Assembly (NCBI GenBank): GCA_014384285.1
Contig: JACNGE010000009.1
Coordinates: 31,033-95,032 of the forward strand
From: Actinomycetota bacterium
GTDB lineage: Bacteria; Actinomycetota; Acidimicrobiia; Actinomarinales; Actinomarinaceae
DNA: 64,000 bases
Direction of reading: 5' to 3'
Shown here in pieces: positions 36,075 through 44,367 of the stretch. Numbering within the stretch: position 1 is the stretch's first letter; every line of letters starts with the position of its first letter. Under the pieces are notes generated by a model. That model was not told the origin of the DNA. It made no database searches and saw nothing but the letters and a program-made list of their open reading frames with translations. The position numbers and the translations under genes were made by a program.

Positions 36075-37271
36075 CTATTTTTTGAGAATGAAATCACCAT
36101 AAGCTGTTGTTCCATGTTCTGAAACATCCAGTCCGGCTATTTCTTCATCCTTCGAAACACGTAATCCAAAGAAGTTATCAATAGTTTTTAGTACGATAAA
36201 GGAAGTTGCATACGCCCAACCCCCTATTGCAAGTATTCCAATTATTTGAGGGAGAAATAGTGAAGTTCCCCCATAAAGGAGACCATCAGTTGTATCAAAA
36301 ATTGCAACTGCTAGGACACCCCAAGCTCCGCATATCCCATGTACAGACACTGCTCCTACAGCGTCATCAAATCCTTTCTTTTCAATTAAGTTAATGGAAT
36401 AAACTACAAGTATCCCCGATACAGTACCTATGAGTACTGCTCCAAGGTTATTAACATTTGCACATCCCGCAGTTATACCAACTAGTCCAGCTAATGCACC
36501 ATTTAATGTCATTCCAACATTAGGTTTTCCTGCAATCATTGATGTGTACATAGCGGCAACTGAAGCTGCTGATGCTGATAGTGTTGTTGTGACTGCAATT
36601 GCTGCTAAATTTACATCTACAGCAGCTAGAGCTGATCCTACATTAAAGCCATACCATCCAAACCATAGAATAAATACACCTAATGCACCAGCAACCATTG
36701 AACTTCCTGGGATAGGCAGTGGATTTCCACTATCATCAAACTTTCCGATTCTGGGTCCAACAACTTGAATTCCTGCAAGAGCAGCAAAGCCACCCACCAT
36801 ATGAACTACTCCAGATCCAGCAAAATCAATAAAACCGAGTTCAGACAACCAACCTTGGCCACTCCAGACCCAGTGTGTGACAATAGGGTAAATAACACCA
36901 CATATAAACGGTTGAAAAAGTAGATATGAACTGAACTTAGTTCTTTCAGCAACTGAACCTGATACGATAGTTGCAGCGGTTGCAGCAAAAACAACTTGGA
37001 AGAAATAAGTTGTTGAATCACCCTCCAAAAAGAAATTTCCATATGCTACAAATCCTCCAAGGGTTGACCCACCATAAGCGAGTGCAAATCCGAACGCCCA
37101 GTATGTTATTGCACCTACAGAAAAATCCATAAAGTTTTTCATAACTATGTTTACTGAGTTTTTTGATCGAGTAAATCCTGTCTCGACAAGCATGAATCCT
37201 GGCTGCATGAACATTACTAATATACCTGCAATTAAAATCCAGAGATTGTCAATGTATGCTGTTACTTCCAT
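36075..37271 (-). CDS. amt: Ammonium transporter (Amt family)
   Basis: Trimeric inner-membrane ammonium channel. 398 residues with 11 helices. The signature GFMLVETGFTRSKN lies after the first helix; the twin His pore residues are in GSGVVHMVGG and AVSVHGICGAWG. No glnK follows; gltB does. A GlnR-like repeat lies at 37342-37379 upstream, suggesting nitrogen control. An AAAGGAG ribosome site precedes the ATG. Confidence 0.96.
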   Translation of the reverse strand: MEVTAYIDNLWILIAGILVMFMQPGFMLVETGFTRSKNSVNIVMKNFMDFSVGAITYWAFGFALAYGGSTLGGFVAYGNFFLEGDSTTYFFQVVFAATAATIVSGSVAERTKFSSYLLFQPFICGVIYPIVTHWVWSGQGWLSELGFIDFAGSGVVHMVGGFAALAGIQVVGPRIGKFDDSGNPLPIPGSSMVAGALGVFILWFGWYGFNVGSALAAVDVNLAAIAVTTTLSASAASVAAMYTSMIAGKPNVGMTLNGALAGLVGITAGCANVNNLGAVLIGTVSGILVVYSINLIEKKGFDDAVGAVSVHGICGAWGVLAVAIFDTTDGLLYGGTSLFLPQIIGILAIGGWAYATSFIVLKTIDNFFGLRVSKDEEIAGLDVSEHGTTAYGDFILKK

Positions 37272-37341
37272 TTTGTATCTCCTTTAATTAAATATTTATA
37301 AACAACTTACTTCAGAATTTACATAAAGTAAGGCTCTAGAA

Positions 37342-37379
37342 GTTAAATGATTATTACAGAAATGTTTCTTATTTGTTTC
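37342..37379 (-). promoter_or_regulatory. GlnR/OmpR-type repeat box upstream of amt
   Basis: On the minus strand four 5-mers recur every 11 bases: GAAAC (37375-37379), GAAAC (37364-37368), GTAAT (37353-37357) and TTAAC (37342-37346). Actinobacterial GlnR sites follow gTnAC-n6-GaAAC-n6-gTnAC-n6-GaAAC with the same spacing and control amtB in Streptomyces. The match is partial, the order of units is not the textbook one, and the regulator gene is not in the window. Confidence 0.5.
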
Positions 37380-37387
37380 GAAGAAAT

Positions 37388-38050
37388 TTATACTTTTGGT
37401 CTTTGAGAGACTCTGTATCCTAAGTAAATTAAAAACATTCCAACTAAAAGTGAAAGTGTTTTTGAAGCACTATCTCCCAAGGCAAGAAGAACTCCAGACA
37501 ATGCAGGAGAAAATGCACCAACAACAATCAATACATTTGTTGTTACTAGATCTTCATTTACCCTACGAAATTTATAAATACTGTACATAGCAATTCCTAC
37601 AAGTGAGATACTTCCAAGTGAATTACCTAATATTGCCCACATCCTTGGTCCGCTTATTTCATACAACTGACTTCCTTCAGGAATGCCAACAACACCTGAA
37701 AAATCTGGGATGCCACTTGTTAAGATTGAGTAGCCAGCACCAATAACAAACAGAACATACAGACCTGAAGCTACATTCACTTTATTTTTATCAAAAATTA
37801 AATATGCACTACCTATGCCAAATGCTGGAACATTTGTTATACCTCCAAAGAAATAAAAAATGCCAAAGTTTAAATAGTTCCACCCTGATAGAAGGCCGGA
37901 AACTAGAGCTATTGTGGCGACTGTATACATAAACACTGCAAATGCCCAAGAAATGATATAAGGCTTTTTCCCTTTTATTGATTTGAGAAATAATTCAACA
38001 CTAAAACCAATTCCAATCACTGAAGCTAATGACCCAAGAACAATATCCAT
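37388..38050 (-). CDS. Seven-helix membrane protein, unknown function
   Basis: 220 residues with about seven hydrophobic helices and short loops. Not recognised. It has conserved-looking Tyr, Trp and Pro positions inside helices (FGGITNVPAFGIGSAYLIF) but no transport or catalytic motif. It is transcribed just upstream of amt (116 bases away, with the GlnR-like box in between) and divergently from metG. Confidence 0.65.
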   Translation of the reverse strand: MDIVLGSLASVIGIGFSVELFLKSIKGKKPYIISWAFAVFMYTVATIALVSGLLSGWNYLNFGIFYFFGGITNVPAFGIGSAYLIFDKNKVNVASGLYVLFVIGAGYSILTSGIPDFSGVVGIPEGSQLYEISGPRMWAILGNSLGSISLVGIAMYSIYKFRRVNEDLVTTNVLIVVGAFSPALSGVLLALGDSASKTLSLLVGMFLIYLGYRVSQRPKV

Positions 38051-38115
38051 GATTTATATAATAGGTTTAAGTTTATTACAACGAGAAACCAGAACTAGCT
38101 ATTCTTATATGTAGT

Positions 38116-39732
38116 ATGTCAAAAAATATTTTAGTAGCCGTTGCGTGGCCGTATGCAAGTGGATCTAGGCACCTAGGTCACATCGGTGGTGCATATTTAC
38201 CCGCTGACATATTTGCAAGATACCACAGGGTAATAGGAAACAAAGTACTAATGGTTTCAGGTAGTGATGCTCACGGAACACCAATAACAGTTCGTGCAGA
38301 TGAAGAAGGTGTAGAACCAATTGATATAGTAAATAAATATCATAAAGAGTTCCTTGATTACTGGGAAAAACTATCTATATCCTGGGATAACTACACCACA
38401 ACAATGACGGAAAACCATAAAGATGTAGTTCACAAAATTTTCTTAAAACTACTGGAAAATGGATACATTGATAAACAAAAAACCCTGCAAGCATTTGATC
38501 CTGTAGATAACAGGTTTTTACCTGATAGATATGTAGAAGGTACGTGCCCAAAATGTGACTATACCGAGGCTCGAGGTGACCAGTGTGATAGTTGTAGTGC
38601 AACACTTGATCCAGAAGAACTTCTAAATCCTACGAGCAAATTATCGGGTAATCCTGCAGAATTTAAAGAAACAGAACACTTCTTTTTAAAATTAAGCCTT
38701 CTTGGAGAAGACTTACAGCCTTGGCTAGACACTAAGGTCGACTGGAGGCCGCATGTAATTAACTGGGCAAAATCATTCGTTAAAGAGGGTCTTAAAGACA
38801 GAGCCATTACTAGGGATCTCGAATGGGGAATAGATATACCTGTTGACGACCTAGGAAATGAAAAAAAGATTTATGTTTGGTTTGAAGCAGTAATAGGTTA
38901 TCTTTCAGCATCAATTGAGTGGGCTAAAAATTCTGGTAATGAAGATTCCTGGAAAGATTGGTGGGAAAATAACGAAGCAGAATCTTTTTACTTTATTGGG
39001 AAAGATAATGTACCGTTCCACTCAGTAATTTGGCCAGCAATTTTAGCTGGTTACGGAAATTTAAATATGCCAACAAATGTACCAGCTAACCAATATATTT
39101 TAATTAAGGGTGAGAAAGCTTCAGCAAGCAGAGGGGTGGGTAAAAGCTTATCTGATTACCTTTCTGAATGGCAGCCAGATGCTTTAAGATACACATTAGC
39201 CTCTGTTCTTCCAGAACAGTCAGATTCCGAACTAACGGAAGAAGAAATGATAAGAAGAAACAATGAGGAACTTGTTGCTACATGGGGCAATCTAGTACAA
39301 AGAGTATTTACTCAAATAAAAAATAATAGAGATGATATTAAAAACCTATCGTCAATTGAGTCAGTAGACAAAAAATTGATTGATGAAGCTAAATTGGCAT
39401 TTGAAAACATTGGAAATAACATTGAATCAGTCGAATTGAAAACAGCTCTGCAAGAATCAATGAGATATGTTTCAAAAGTTAATGTTTATCTTAATGAAAC
39501 TGAACCTTGGAAAGTAATTAAAGAAGATAAAGACCGTGCATCACGAATTCTATACACGTCTCTTCAAGCTATTGACGCTTGTGCAAGTTTGTTATACCCA
39601 TTTATGCCAACTACAAGTAAAAAAGTATCTGAAGCAATACCTAAAGAAACTTCAAATAGCTGGGATGTAAATGAAATAAAAATAGGTGCCGAATTAACTG
39701 AAATTGGGCACCTATTTAAAAAGTTTGACTAA
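38116..39732 (+). CDS. metG: Methionyl-tRNA synthetase
   Basis: Class I synthetase, 538 residues. N-terminal ILVAVAWPYASGSRHLGHIGG carries the HIGH equivalent (HLGH). A single zinc knuckle has CPKC and CDSC. The KMSKS loop reads KASASRG (residues 334-339), so the second Lys is Ala. The C-terminus is short, without a tRNA-binding EMAP domain. It overlaps convergent sodN by 4 bases. Confidence 0.95.
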   Translation: MSKNILVAVAWPYASGSRHLGHIGGAYLPADIFARYHRVIGNKVLMVSGSDAHGTPITVRADEEGVEPIDIVNKYHKEFLDYWEKLSISWDNYTTTMTENHKDVVHKIFLKLLENGYIDKQKTLQAFDPVDNRFLPDRYVEGTCPKCDYTEARGDQCDSCSATLDPEELLNPTSKLSGNPAEFKETEHFFLKLSLLGEDLQPWLDTKVDWRPHVINWAKSFVKEGLKDRAITRDLEWGIDIPVDDLGNEKKIYVWFEAVIGYLSASIEWAKNSGNEDSWKDWWENNEAESFYFIGKDNVPFHSVIWPAILAGYGNLNMPTNVPANQYILIKGEKASASRGVGKSLSDYLSEWQPDALRYTLASVLPEQSDSELTEEEMIRRNNEELVATWGNLVQRVFTQIKNNRDDIKNLSSIESVDKKLIDEAKLAFENIGNNIESVELKTALQESMRYVSKVNVYLNETEPWKVIKEDKDRASRILYTSLQAIDACASLLYPFMPTTSKKVSEAIPKETSNSWDVNEIKIGAELTEIGHLFKKFD

Positions 39733-40115
39733 GCCTTAGATGCTTTAAAAACAGTATCTATCTCGTCAATCAAAGCTATTAATTCTTCTCCAACTTTTGG
39801 ATCTTCAGTTTTTTTAGCTTCACCTGCTTTTTTGGTTGCCTTCCAGAATAAGTCATGCAGATTGGGATATTTCTCCAAATGTTCTGGTTTAAAATAGTCA
39901 GTCCAAAGCACCCATAGGTGATGCTTTACTTCTTCTGCTCTTTCTTCTTTAATCGTTACACATCTTTGCTTAAAACTAGCATCATCAGATTCTTGATATT
40001 TTTTTGATGCGTTCAAAACAGATTCAGCTTCAATACGAGCTTGTGCTGGATCATAAACACCACATGGCAAGTCACAATGTGCAAATGCAACTCTTGATGG
40101 TTTAAATAACTTCAT
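39729..40115 (-). CDS. sodN: Nickel superoxide dismutase
   Basis: Disproportionates superoxide with a Ni centre. 128 residues. The nickel hook HCDLPCGVYDPAQARIEAES begins at His13, so a 12-residue propeptide is removed to expose His1. Helical bundle follows. The frame is open upstream to 40394, but that part overlaps sodX, reads as random sequence, and lacks the ribosome site; ATG at 40115 has AAGGAG (40120-40125). Divergent from its maturation protease sodX. Confidence 0.95.
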   Translation of the reverse strand: MKLFKPSRVAFAHCDLPCGVYDPAQARIEAESVLNASKKYQESDDASFKQRCVTIKEERAEEVKHHLWVLWTDYFKPEHLEKYPNLHDLFWKATKKAGEAKKTEDPKVGEELIALIDEIDTVFKASKA

Positions 40116-40161
40116 AAATCTCCTTAATTTACTAATATTAATTTTAGTAAGATAAAAATTT

Positions 40162-40662
40162 ATGATTAAAAACATATTGAAGTTAGTTAATTTAAAAACC
40201 TTTTTTGCATTCATCCTGTATATGTTTTTTCGAAATGAAAATAAAGCATTTAGAACATATGAGATAAAAGAAGAAAGTATGAAGCCTTCCTTACTTCCTA
40301 ACGAATATGTTCTTGCAACAAAATTAAACGAAATTCCAAAAAGAGGAGATATCGTTATCTTTACAAATACTGAGAAAAATATTGACGTTGTCAAAAGAGT
40401 TATTGGGCTACCTGGTGAAGAAGTTGAATCTCAAGAAGGATCAATTCTAATTAACTCAAATAAACTTAATGATTCTTGGGCTAAGAGTTTCGTGGATGAT
40501 TTTGTAACAACTAAGTTGGCTGAAGACGAAATATTTGTACTAGGAGACCAAAGGACTTTATCATCAAGTGATTCCAGAACAATTGGTCCCATTAAATTCT
40601 TAGACTGTTGGAAACTAAAATTAAGGTACTGGCCTTATTACAGGTTTAAAACATTTGAGTAA
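40162..40662 (+). CDS. sodX: SodX-type signal-peptidase-like maturation protease for Ni-SOD
   Basis: 166 residues of the S26 signal peptidase family. One membrane helix (residues 13-23) is followed by the catalytic Ser39 in EESMKPS and Lys78 in VVKRVIGLPGE, with LGDQRTLSSSDSR near the end (usual GDN/SxDSR box). SodX removes the propeptide of SodN and the two genes are paired in many marine bacteria. Here the pair is divergent, with 46 bases between starts. Confidence 0.9.
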   Translation: MIKNILKLVNLKTFFAFILYMFFRNENKAFRTYEIKEESMKPSLLPNEYVLATKLNEIPKRGDIVIFTNTEKNIDVVKRVIGLPGEEVESQEGSILINSNKLNDSWAKSFVDDFVTTKLAEDEIFVLGDQRTLSSSDSRTIGPIKFLDCWKLKLRYWPYYRFKTFE

Positions 40663-40843
40663 TTTATTCTGTAGCTGGTGTAAAAGTTCGATGGCCTATC
40701 TACATGGTCATGCGGCATGCATTAATAATACATGCGCAATGTTTGGTCTCAATCAAGCAGAATGTTGTTCTGGTGAAAACACAGGAAATTGTGAAGGAAC
40801 TCAGCAAAATGAAATCGCATTATCTCCGGAAAGATTAAACTGA
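40655..40843 (+). CDS. Small Cys-rich (zinc-ribbon-like) protein
   Basis: 62 residues from a TTG start that overlaps the sodX stop by 8 bases. Seven Cys and two His: CSWC, HGHAAC, then C, CC and C. The first CxxC pair and later Cys could form a zinc ribbon. Function unknown. It lies between sodX and korA (4 bases from the korA start), so a link to metal handling or to Fe-S/redox KorAB is possible but unproved. Related Cys-rich mini-proteins exist in other marine bacteria, from memory. Confidence 0.6.
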   Translation: MSNLFCSWCKSSMAYLHGHAACINNTCAMFGLNQAECCSGENTGNCEGTQQNEIALSPERLN

Positions 40844-40847
40844 GACA

Positions 40848-42713
40848 ATGGAAGAACCTACCTTAGCTACAGATAAAAAAACTGTTGAGTCTATTCCTGC
40901 TATTACAATCAGATTTGCTGGAGACTCTGGAGATGGTATGCAGCTTATAGGAACAAGATTTACCGACACTTCTGCTTTGTTTGGAAATGACCTCGCAACA
41001 CTTCCCTCTTTTCCAGCAGAAATAAGAGCACCTCAGGGAACAATTGCTGGGGTATCCTCATTCCAAGTTCAAATTGCTGACTTTGATATCTTAACCCCTG
41101 GTGACAATCCTGAAGTACTTGTAGCAATGAATCCAGCGGCATTGAAAGCACACCTTCATGATTTAGCACCTAATGGGATGCTTATTTTAAATGAAGATGC
41201 TTTCGAAGAAAAAAATATAACTAAAGCTGGATATAAACTTGATCCTCGTGAGTCAGGAGAATTAGATGGCTACAGAGTTTTTGAAGTCCCAATGGAAAAA
41301 TTAACAAAAGAAGCATTAAAAGATTCTGAAATAAAAGGTCGTGCAGTCCTCAGGTCAAAGAATATGATCGCATTGGGTTTAATTTCATGGGTTTTCAACA
41401 GACCTTTAGAAGACACTGTAAATTGGATTAATAAAAAATTTGAGAAACTACCTGAAGTAGCAGATGCTAATATAAAAACTTTGAAAACTGGTTATAACTT
41501 TGGAATAACCGTTGAGGCTTTTCACCATACTTATGTTGTAGATAAAGCAAAACTTCCAGCTGGGGAATACACGAATATAAATGGAAATATCGGTTTAAGT
41601 TGGGGACTAGTTGCAGCTGCTAAGCTTTCTGAATTAGAACTTTTTTATGGAAGTTATCCCATAACTCCAGCGTCTGACATTCTGCATGAACTTTCTAAAC
41701 ATAAAAATTTTGATGTTATCACCTTTCAAGCTGAAGATGAGATTGCTGCAGCTGCGGCAACAGTGGGAGCATCGTTTACTGGAAAGCTCGCAGTTACAGG
41801 CACTAGTGGTCCTGGTTTAGCTCTAAAAAGTGAGACTATTTCTTTAGCCTTATCAGCAGAACTTCCTATGGTAATTGTGAATGTACAACGTGGAGGACCT
41901 TCAACAGGCCTACCGACAAAACCAGAACAATCAGATTTACTATTTGCACTATACGGCAGACATGGAGAATCACCTTTACCTGTGCTTGCATCAAGATCAC
42001 CATCTCATGCTTTTTACACAGCTATAGAAGCTTCAAGAATAGCTCTCAAATACATGACTCCTGTAATACTGCTTTCAGATAACTATGTTGCAACTGGGTC
42101 TGAACCGTGGTTGCTTCCCGACTACAAGGATTTACCATCCTTAAGTAACAACTTAACAACTAAGTTAAACTCCAAAGATGGTTTTCTACCTTTTCATAGG
42201 GATATGACAACTTTTGCTCGACCTTGGGCAACACCAGGTACTCCCGGACTTGAGCATCGTATAGGTGGACTCGAGAAAGAAGAAGGTACTGGTAATGTCT
42301 CATACGACAGTGACAATCACCAATATATGACGGATATGAGAGCTTGGAAGATTGCAAATATAGCAAATGATATTGAGCCACTTGAACTAAATGGTGACGA
42401 AAAGGCTGATACATTAGTTTTAGGCTGGGGGTCAACGTATGGAGGAATAACTCAAGCTGTTAACAGACTTAATGAAAAGGGAGTAAAGGTAGCTAGTGCA
42501 CATCTCACCTTCATCAATCCGTTCCCAGATAACTTAGGAGAGATTCTTTCAAGTTTTAAAACAGTAATAATTCCAGAATTAAACACTGGTCAATTAATCA
42601 AACTGATAAGAGAGAGATTTTTAATTGATGCAAAGGGTATTAATAAAGTTGCTGGAGTTCCATTTACAGCACAAGAGTTAGCAGATAAAATAGAGGAAAA
42701 AATTAATGAGTAA
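40848..42713 (+). CDS. korA: 2-oxoglutarate:ferredoxin oxidoreductase, fused gamma-alpha subunit
   Basis: Decarboxylates 2-oxoglutarate to succinyl-CoA with ferredoxin as acceptor, replacing or adding to the dehydrogenase complex of the TCA cycle. 621 residues. The N-terminal gamma domain has IRFAGDSGDGMQLIG and ends near residue 190; the alpha domain begins near LGLSWGLVAA and contains GSYPITPASDILHEL, and GGPSTGLPTKPEQSDL. Actinobacteria (e.g. mycobacteria) carry such KorAB. It overlaps korB by 8 bases. Confidence 0.95.
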   Translation: MEEPTLATDKKTVESIPAITIRFAGDSGDGMQLIGTRFTDTSALFGNDLATLPSFPAEIRAPQGTIAGVSSFQVQIADFDILTPGDNPEVLVAMNPAALKAHLHDLAPNGMLILNEDAFEEKNITKAGYKLDPRESGELDGYRVFEVPMEKLTKEALKDSEIKGRAVLRSKNMIALGLISWVFNRPLEDTVNWINKKFEKLPEVADANIKTLKTGYNFGITVEAFHHTYVVDKAKLPAGEYTNINGNIGLSWGLVAAAKLSELELFYGSYPITPASDILHELSKHKNFDVITFQAEDEIAAAAATVGASFTGKLAVTGTSGPGLALKSETISLALSAELPMVIVNVQRGGPSTGLPTKPEQSDLLFALYGRHGESPLPVLASRSPSHAFYTAIEASRIALKYMTPVILLSDNYVATGSEPWLLPDYKDLPSLSNNLTTKLNSKDGFLPFHRDMTTFARPWATPGTPGLEHRIGGLEKEEGTGNVSYDSDNHQYMTDMRAWKIANIANDIEPLELNGDEKADTLVLGWGSTYGGITQAVNRLNEKGVKVASAHLTFINPFPDNLGEILSSFKTVIIPELNTGQLIKLIRERFLIDAKGINKVAGVPFTAQELADKIEEKINE

Positions 42714-43722
42714 AGTGCCTGTAAGTTACAAGAGAACAGATCTTCAAAGCGATCAAGAAGTCAAGTGGTGTCCTGGTTGTGGTGATTATACTATTTTAGC
42801 TTCAGTGCAAAGCTTTATGGCTGAAATGGGAATCAGTAAAGAAAAAATAGTTTTTGTTTCTGGTATTGGCTGTGCGGCGAGATTTCCTTATTACATGAAT
42901 ACTTATGGGCTTCATACAATTCATGGTAGAGCGCCAGCTGTAGCAACAGGTGTCACTGTGTCAAACCCTGATCTATCAGTATGGGTGGTCTCTGGTGATG
43001 GTGATGCTCTGTCAATAGGTGGAAACCACCTCATTCATGCTCTACGAAAAAATGTAAACATTAAGATTTTGATGTTTAATAATCAAATTTATGGACTAAC
43101 AAAGGGTCAGTACTCCCCTACAAGTGAAGAGGGTAAAAAGACTAAATCTTCGCCATTCGGCTCTGTTGAGCTTCCATTCAACCCTATGAGCATAGCTCTT
43201 GGAGCTGAAGCATCTTTTGTTGCTAGGTCAGTTGATATGGATAGGGAATTAACAGCTCAAGTGCTGCAAGAAGCATCAACACATAATGGTTCTGCTTTTG
43301 TAGAAATATATCAAAATTGTAATGTTTTCAACGATAAAGCTTTTGAACAATTAACCTCCAAAGAAGGTAGGGTTGCAAATCGAATTAACCTAGTTCATGG
43401 AGAAAAAGTAATTTTTGGAGCAGAAGATGAGTTTGCAGTAACTATTGAAAATGGAGAAGCCAAAGTTGTAAAAAGAACAGACATCGATGACTCAAAAATA
43501 TACGTTCACGATATCACAAGAGAAAATCCATCTGTAGCTTTTTCTCTATCTAGATTGTCACATGGTCCATATGGACCTACTCCAATGGGAGTTTTCAGGA
43601 AAGTTCAACGTGAAACTTACAATGATGATGTAATTAACCAAATAAATTTTGCTAAAGACTCTAAAGGTGCCGGAGATGTTGATAAACTTATTAGGTCTTT
43701 GGGCACTTGGAACGTAGATTAG
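42706..43722 (+). CDS. korB: 2-oxoglutarate:ferredoxin oxidoreductase beta subunit
   Basis: Thiamine-diphosphate and Fe-S subunit. 338 residues. VKWCPGCGDYTI with a CxxC, GIGCAARFPYYMNTYGLHTIHGRAPA, and the TPP motif SGDGDALSIGGNH followed by NNQIYGLTKGQYSPTS are typical. A conserved Cys lies in YQNCNVFND. Ends 5 bases from convergent phoU2. Confidence 0.95.
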   Translation: MSKVPVSYKRTDLQSDQEVKWCPGCGDYTILASVQSFMAEMGISKEKIVFVSGIGCAARFPYYMNTYGLHTIHGRAPAVATGVTVSNPDLSVWVVSGDGDALSIGGNHLIHALRKNVNIKILMFNNQIYGLTKGQYSPTSEEGKKTKSSPFGSVELPFNPMSIALGAEASFVARSVDMDRELTAQVLQEASTHNGSAFVEIYQNCNVFNDKAFEQLTSKEGRVANRINLVHGEKVIFGAEDEFAVTIENGEAKVVKRTDIDDSKIYVHDITRENPSVAFSLSRLSHGPYGPTPMGVFRKVQRETYNDDVINQINFAKDSKGAGDVDKLIRSLGTWNVD

Positions 43723-43726
43723 TCTT

Positions 43727-44359
43727 TTATTCGTCTAAATAATCAATCTGATCTGTAGGCATAATTAATGCTGTACTGGCATTAATTATATGAGATACGA
43801 TTCTCTTTAAATATCTAAAAAATAATGTAGAGGCAACTGGAAATTGTATTTCATCTTTATTTTCTAAAAGATTAGTAATTCTATTGTCTAAATCAGATGA
43901 TATAGATGATCCTAGAGTAATTAAATCCTGAACTTTTGATTCATCATCCAGGGCCAAGCAGGACTGAAGATACACAATTAATTTTCCAATATCATTTCTT
44001 AGCTCAATATAGGAGTCCAAATCATCACCTTTTACAAAAGTATTTCCTGTTTCAGCAATTTCAAAAAGGTTCTTGCAGTAATCCCCGATTCTCTCTATAT
44101 CTTTTGACATAGTCATATAAGAAAGAAGAAGAGGTATATCAAGATTTCTTGAATTTACAGCAGAATGAACAATCATCTCTCTTCTTACTTCGCGGTGTAA
44201 CTCATTAATAGCTTTATCGGTACTGTATAAATCATCTCTCACTGAATCTAGGTTGGTATCACCAAGTAGGCAGTTCATAGCTGTGTCAAAAATGTGCATG
44301 CTATTAGTGAGCATTTCACTTAGTTTTGCATCTATATTGTCTAATGATTCTTTACTCAT
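43727..44359 (-). CDS. PhoU-domain protein paired with the Na/Pi cotransporter
   Basis: 210 residues, all helical, with two three-helix PhoU bundles; the acidic EHRE-like positions (INELHREVRREM and DIERIGDYCKN) match metal-binding motifs of PhoU. It lies directly after the NptA-like transporter on the same strand. In many bacteria these transporters have a C-terminal PhoU domain; here it is a separate protein. Distinct from the pst-linked PhoU at 46972. Confidence 0.85.
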   Translation of the reverse strand: MSKESLDNIDAKLSEMLTNSMHIFDTAMNCLLGDTNLDSVRDDLYSTDKAINELHREVRREMIVHSAVNSRNLDIPLLLSYMTMSKDIERIGDYCKNLFEIAETGNTFVKGDDLDSYIELRNDIGKLIVYLQSCLALDDESKVQDLITLGSSISSDLDNRITNLLENKDEIQFPVASTLFFRYLKRIVSHIINASTALIMPTDQIDYLDE

Positions 44360-44367
44360 TTTTCTCC

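Noticed and set aside
40116..40394. 93-residue N-terminal extension of sodN
   Set aside because: It overlaps the divergent sodX gene, has no ribosome site, and Ni-SOD needs its propeptide start close to the HCDLPCG hook.
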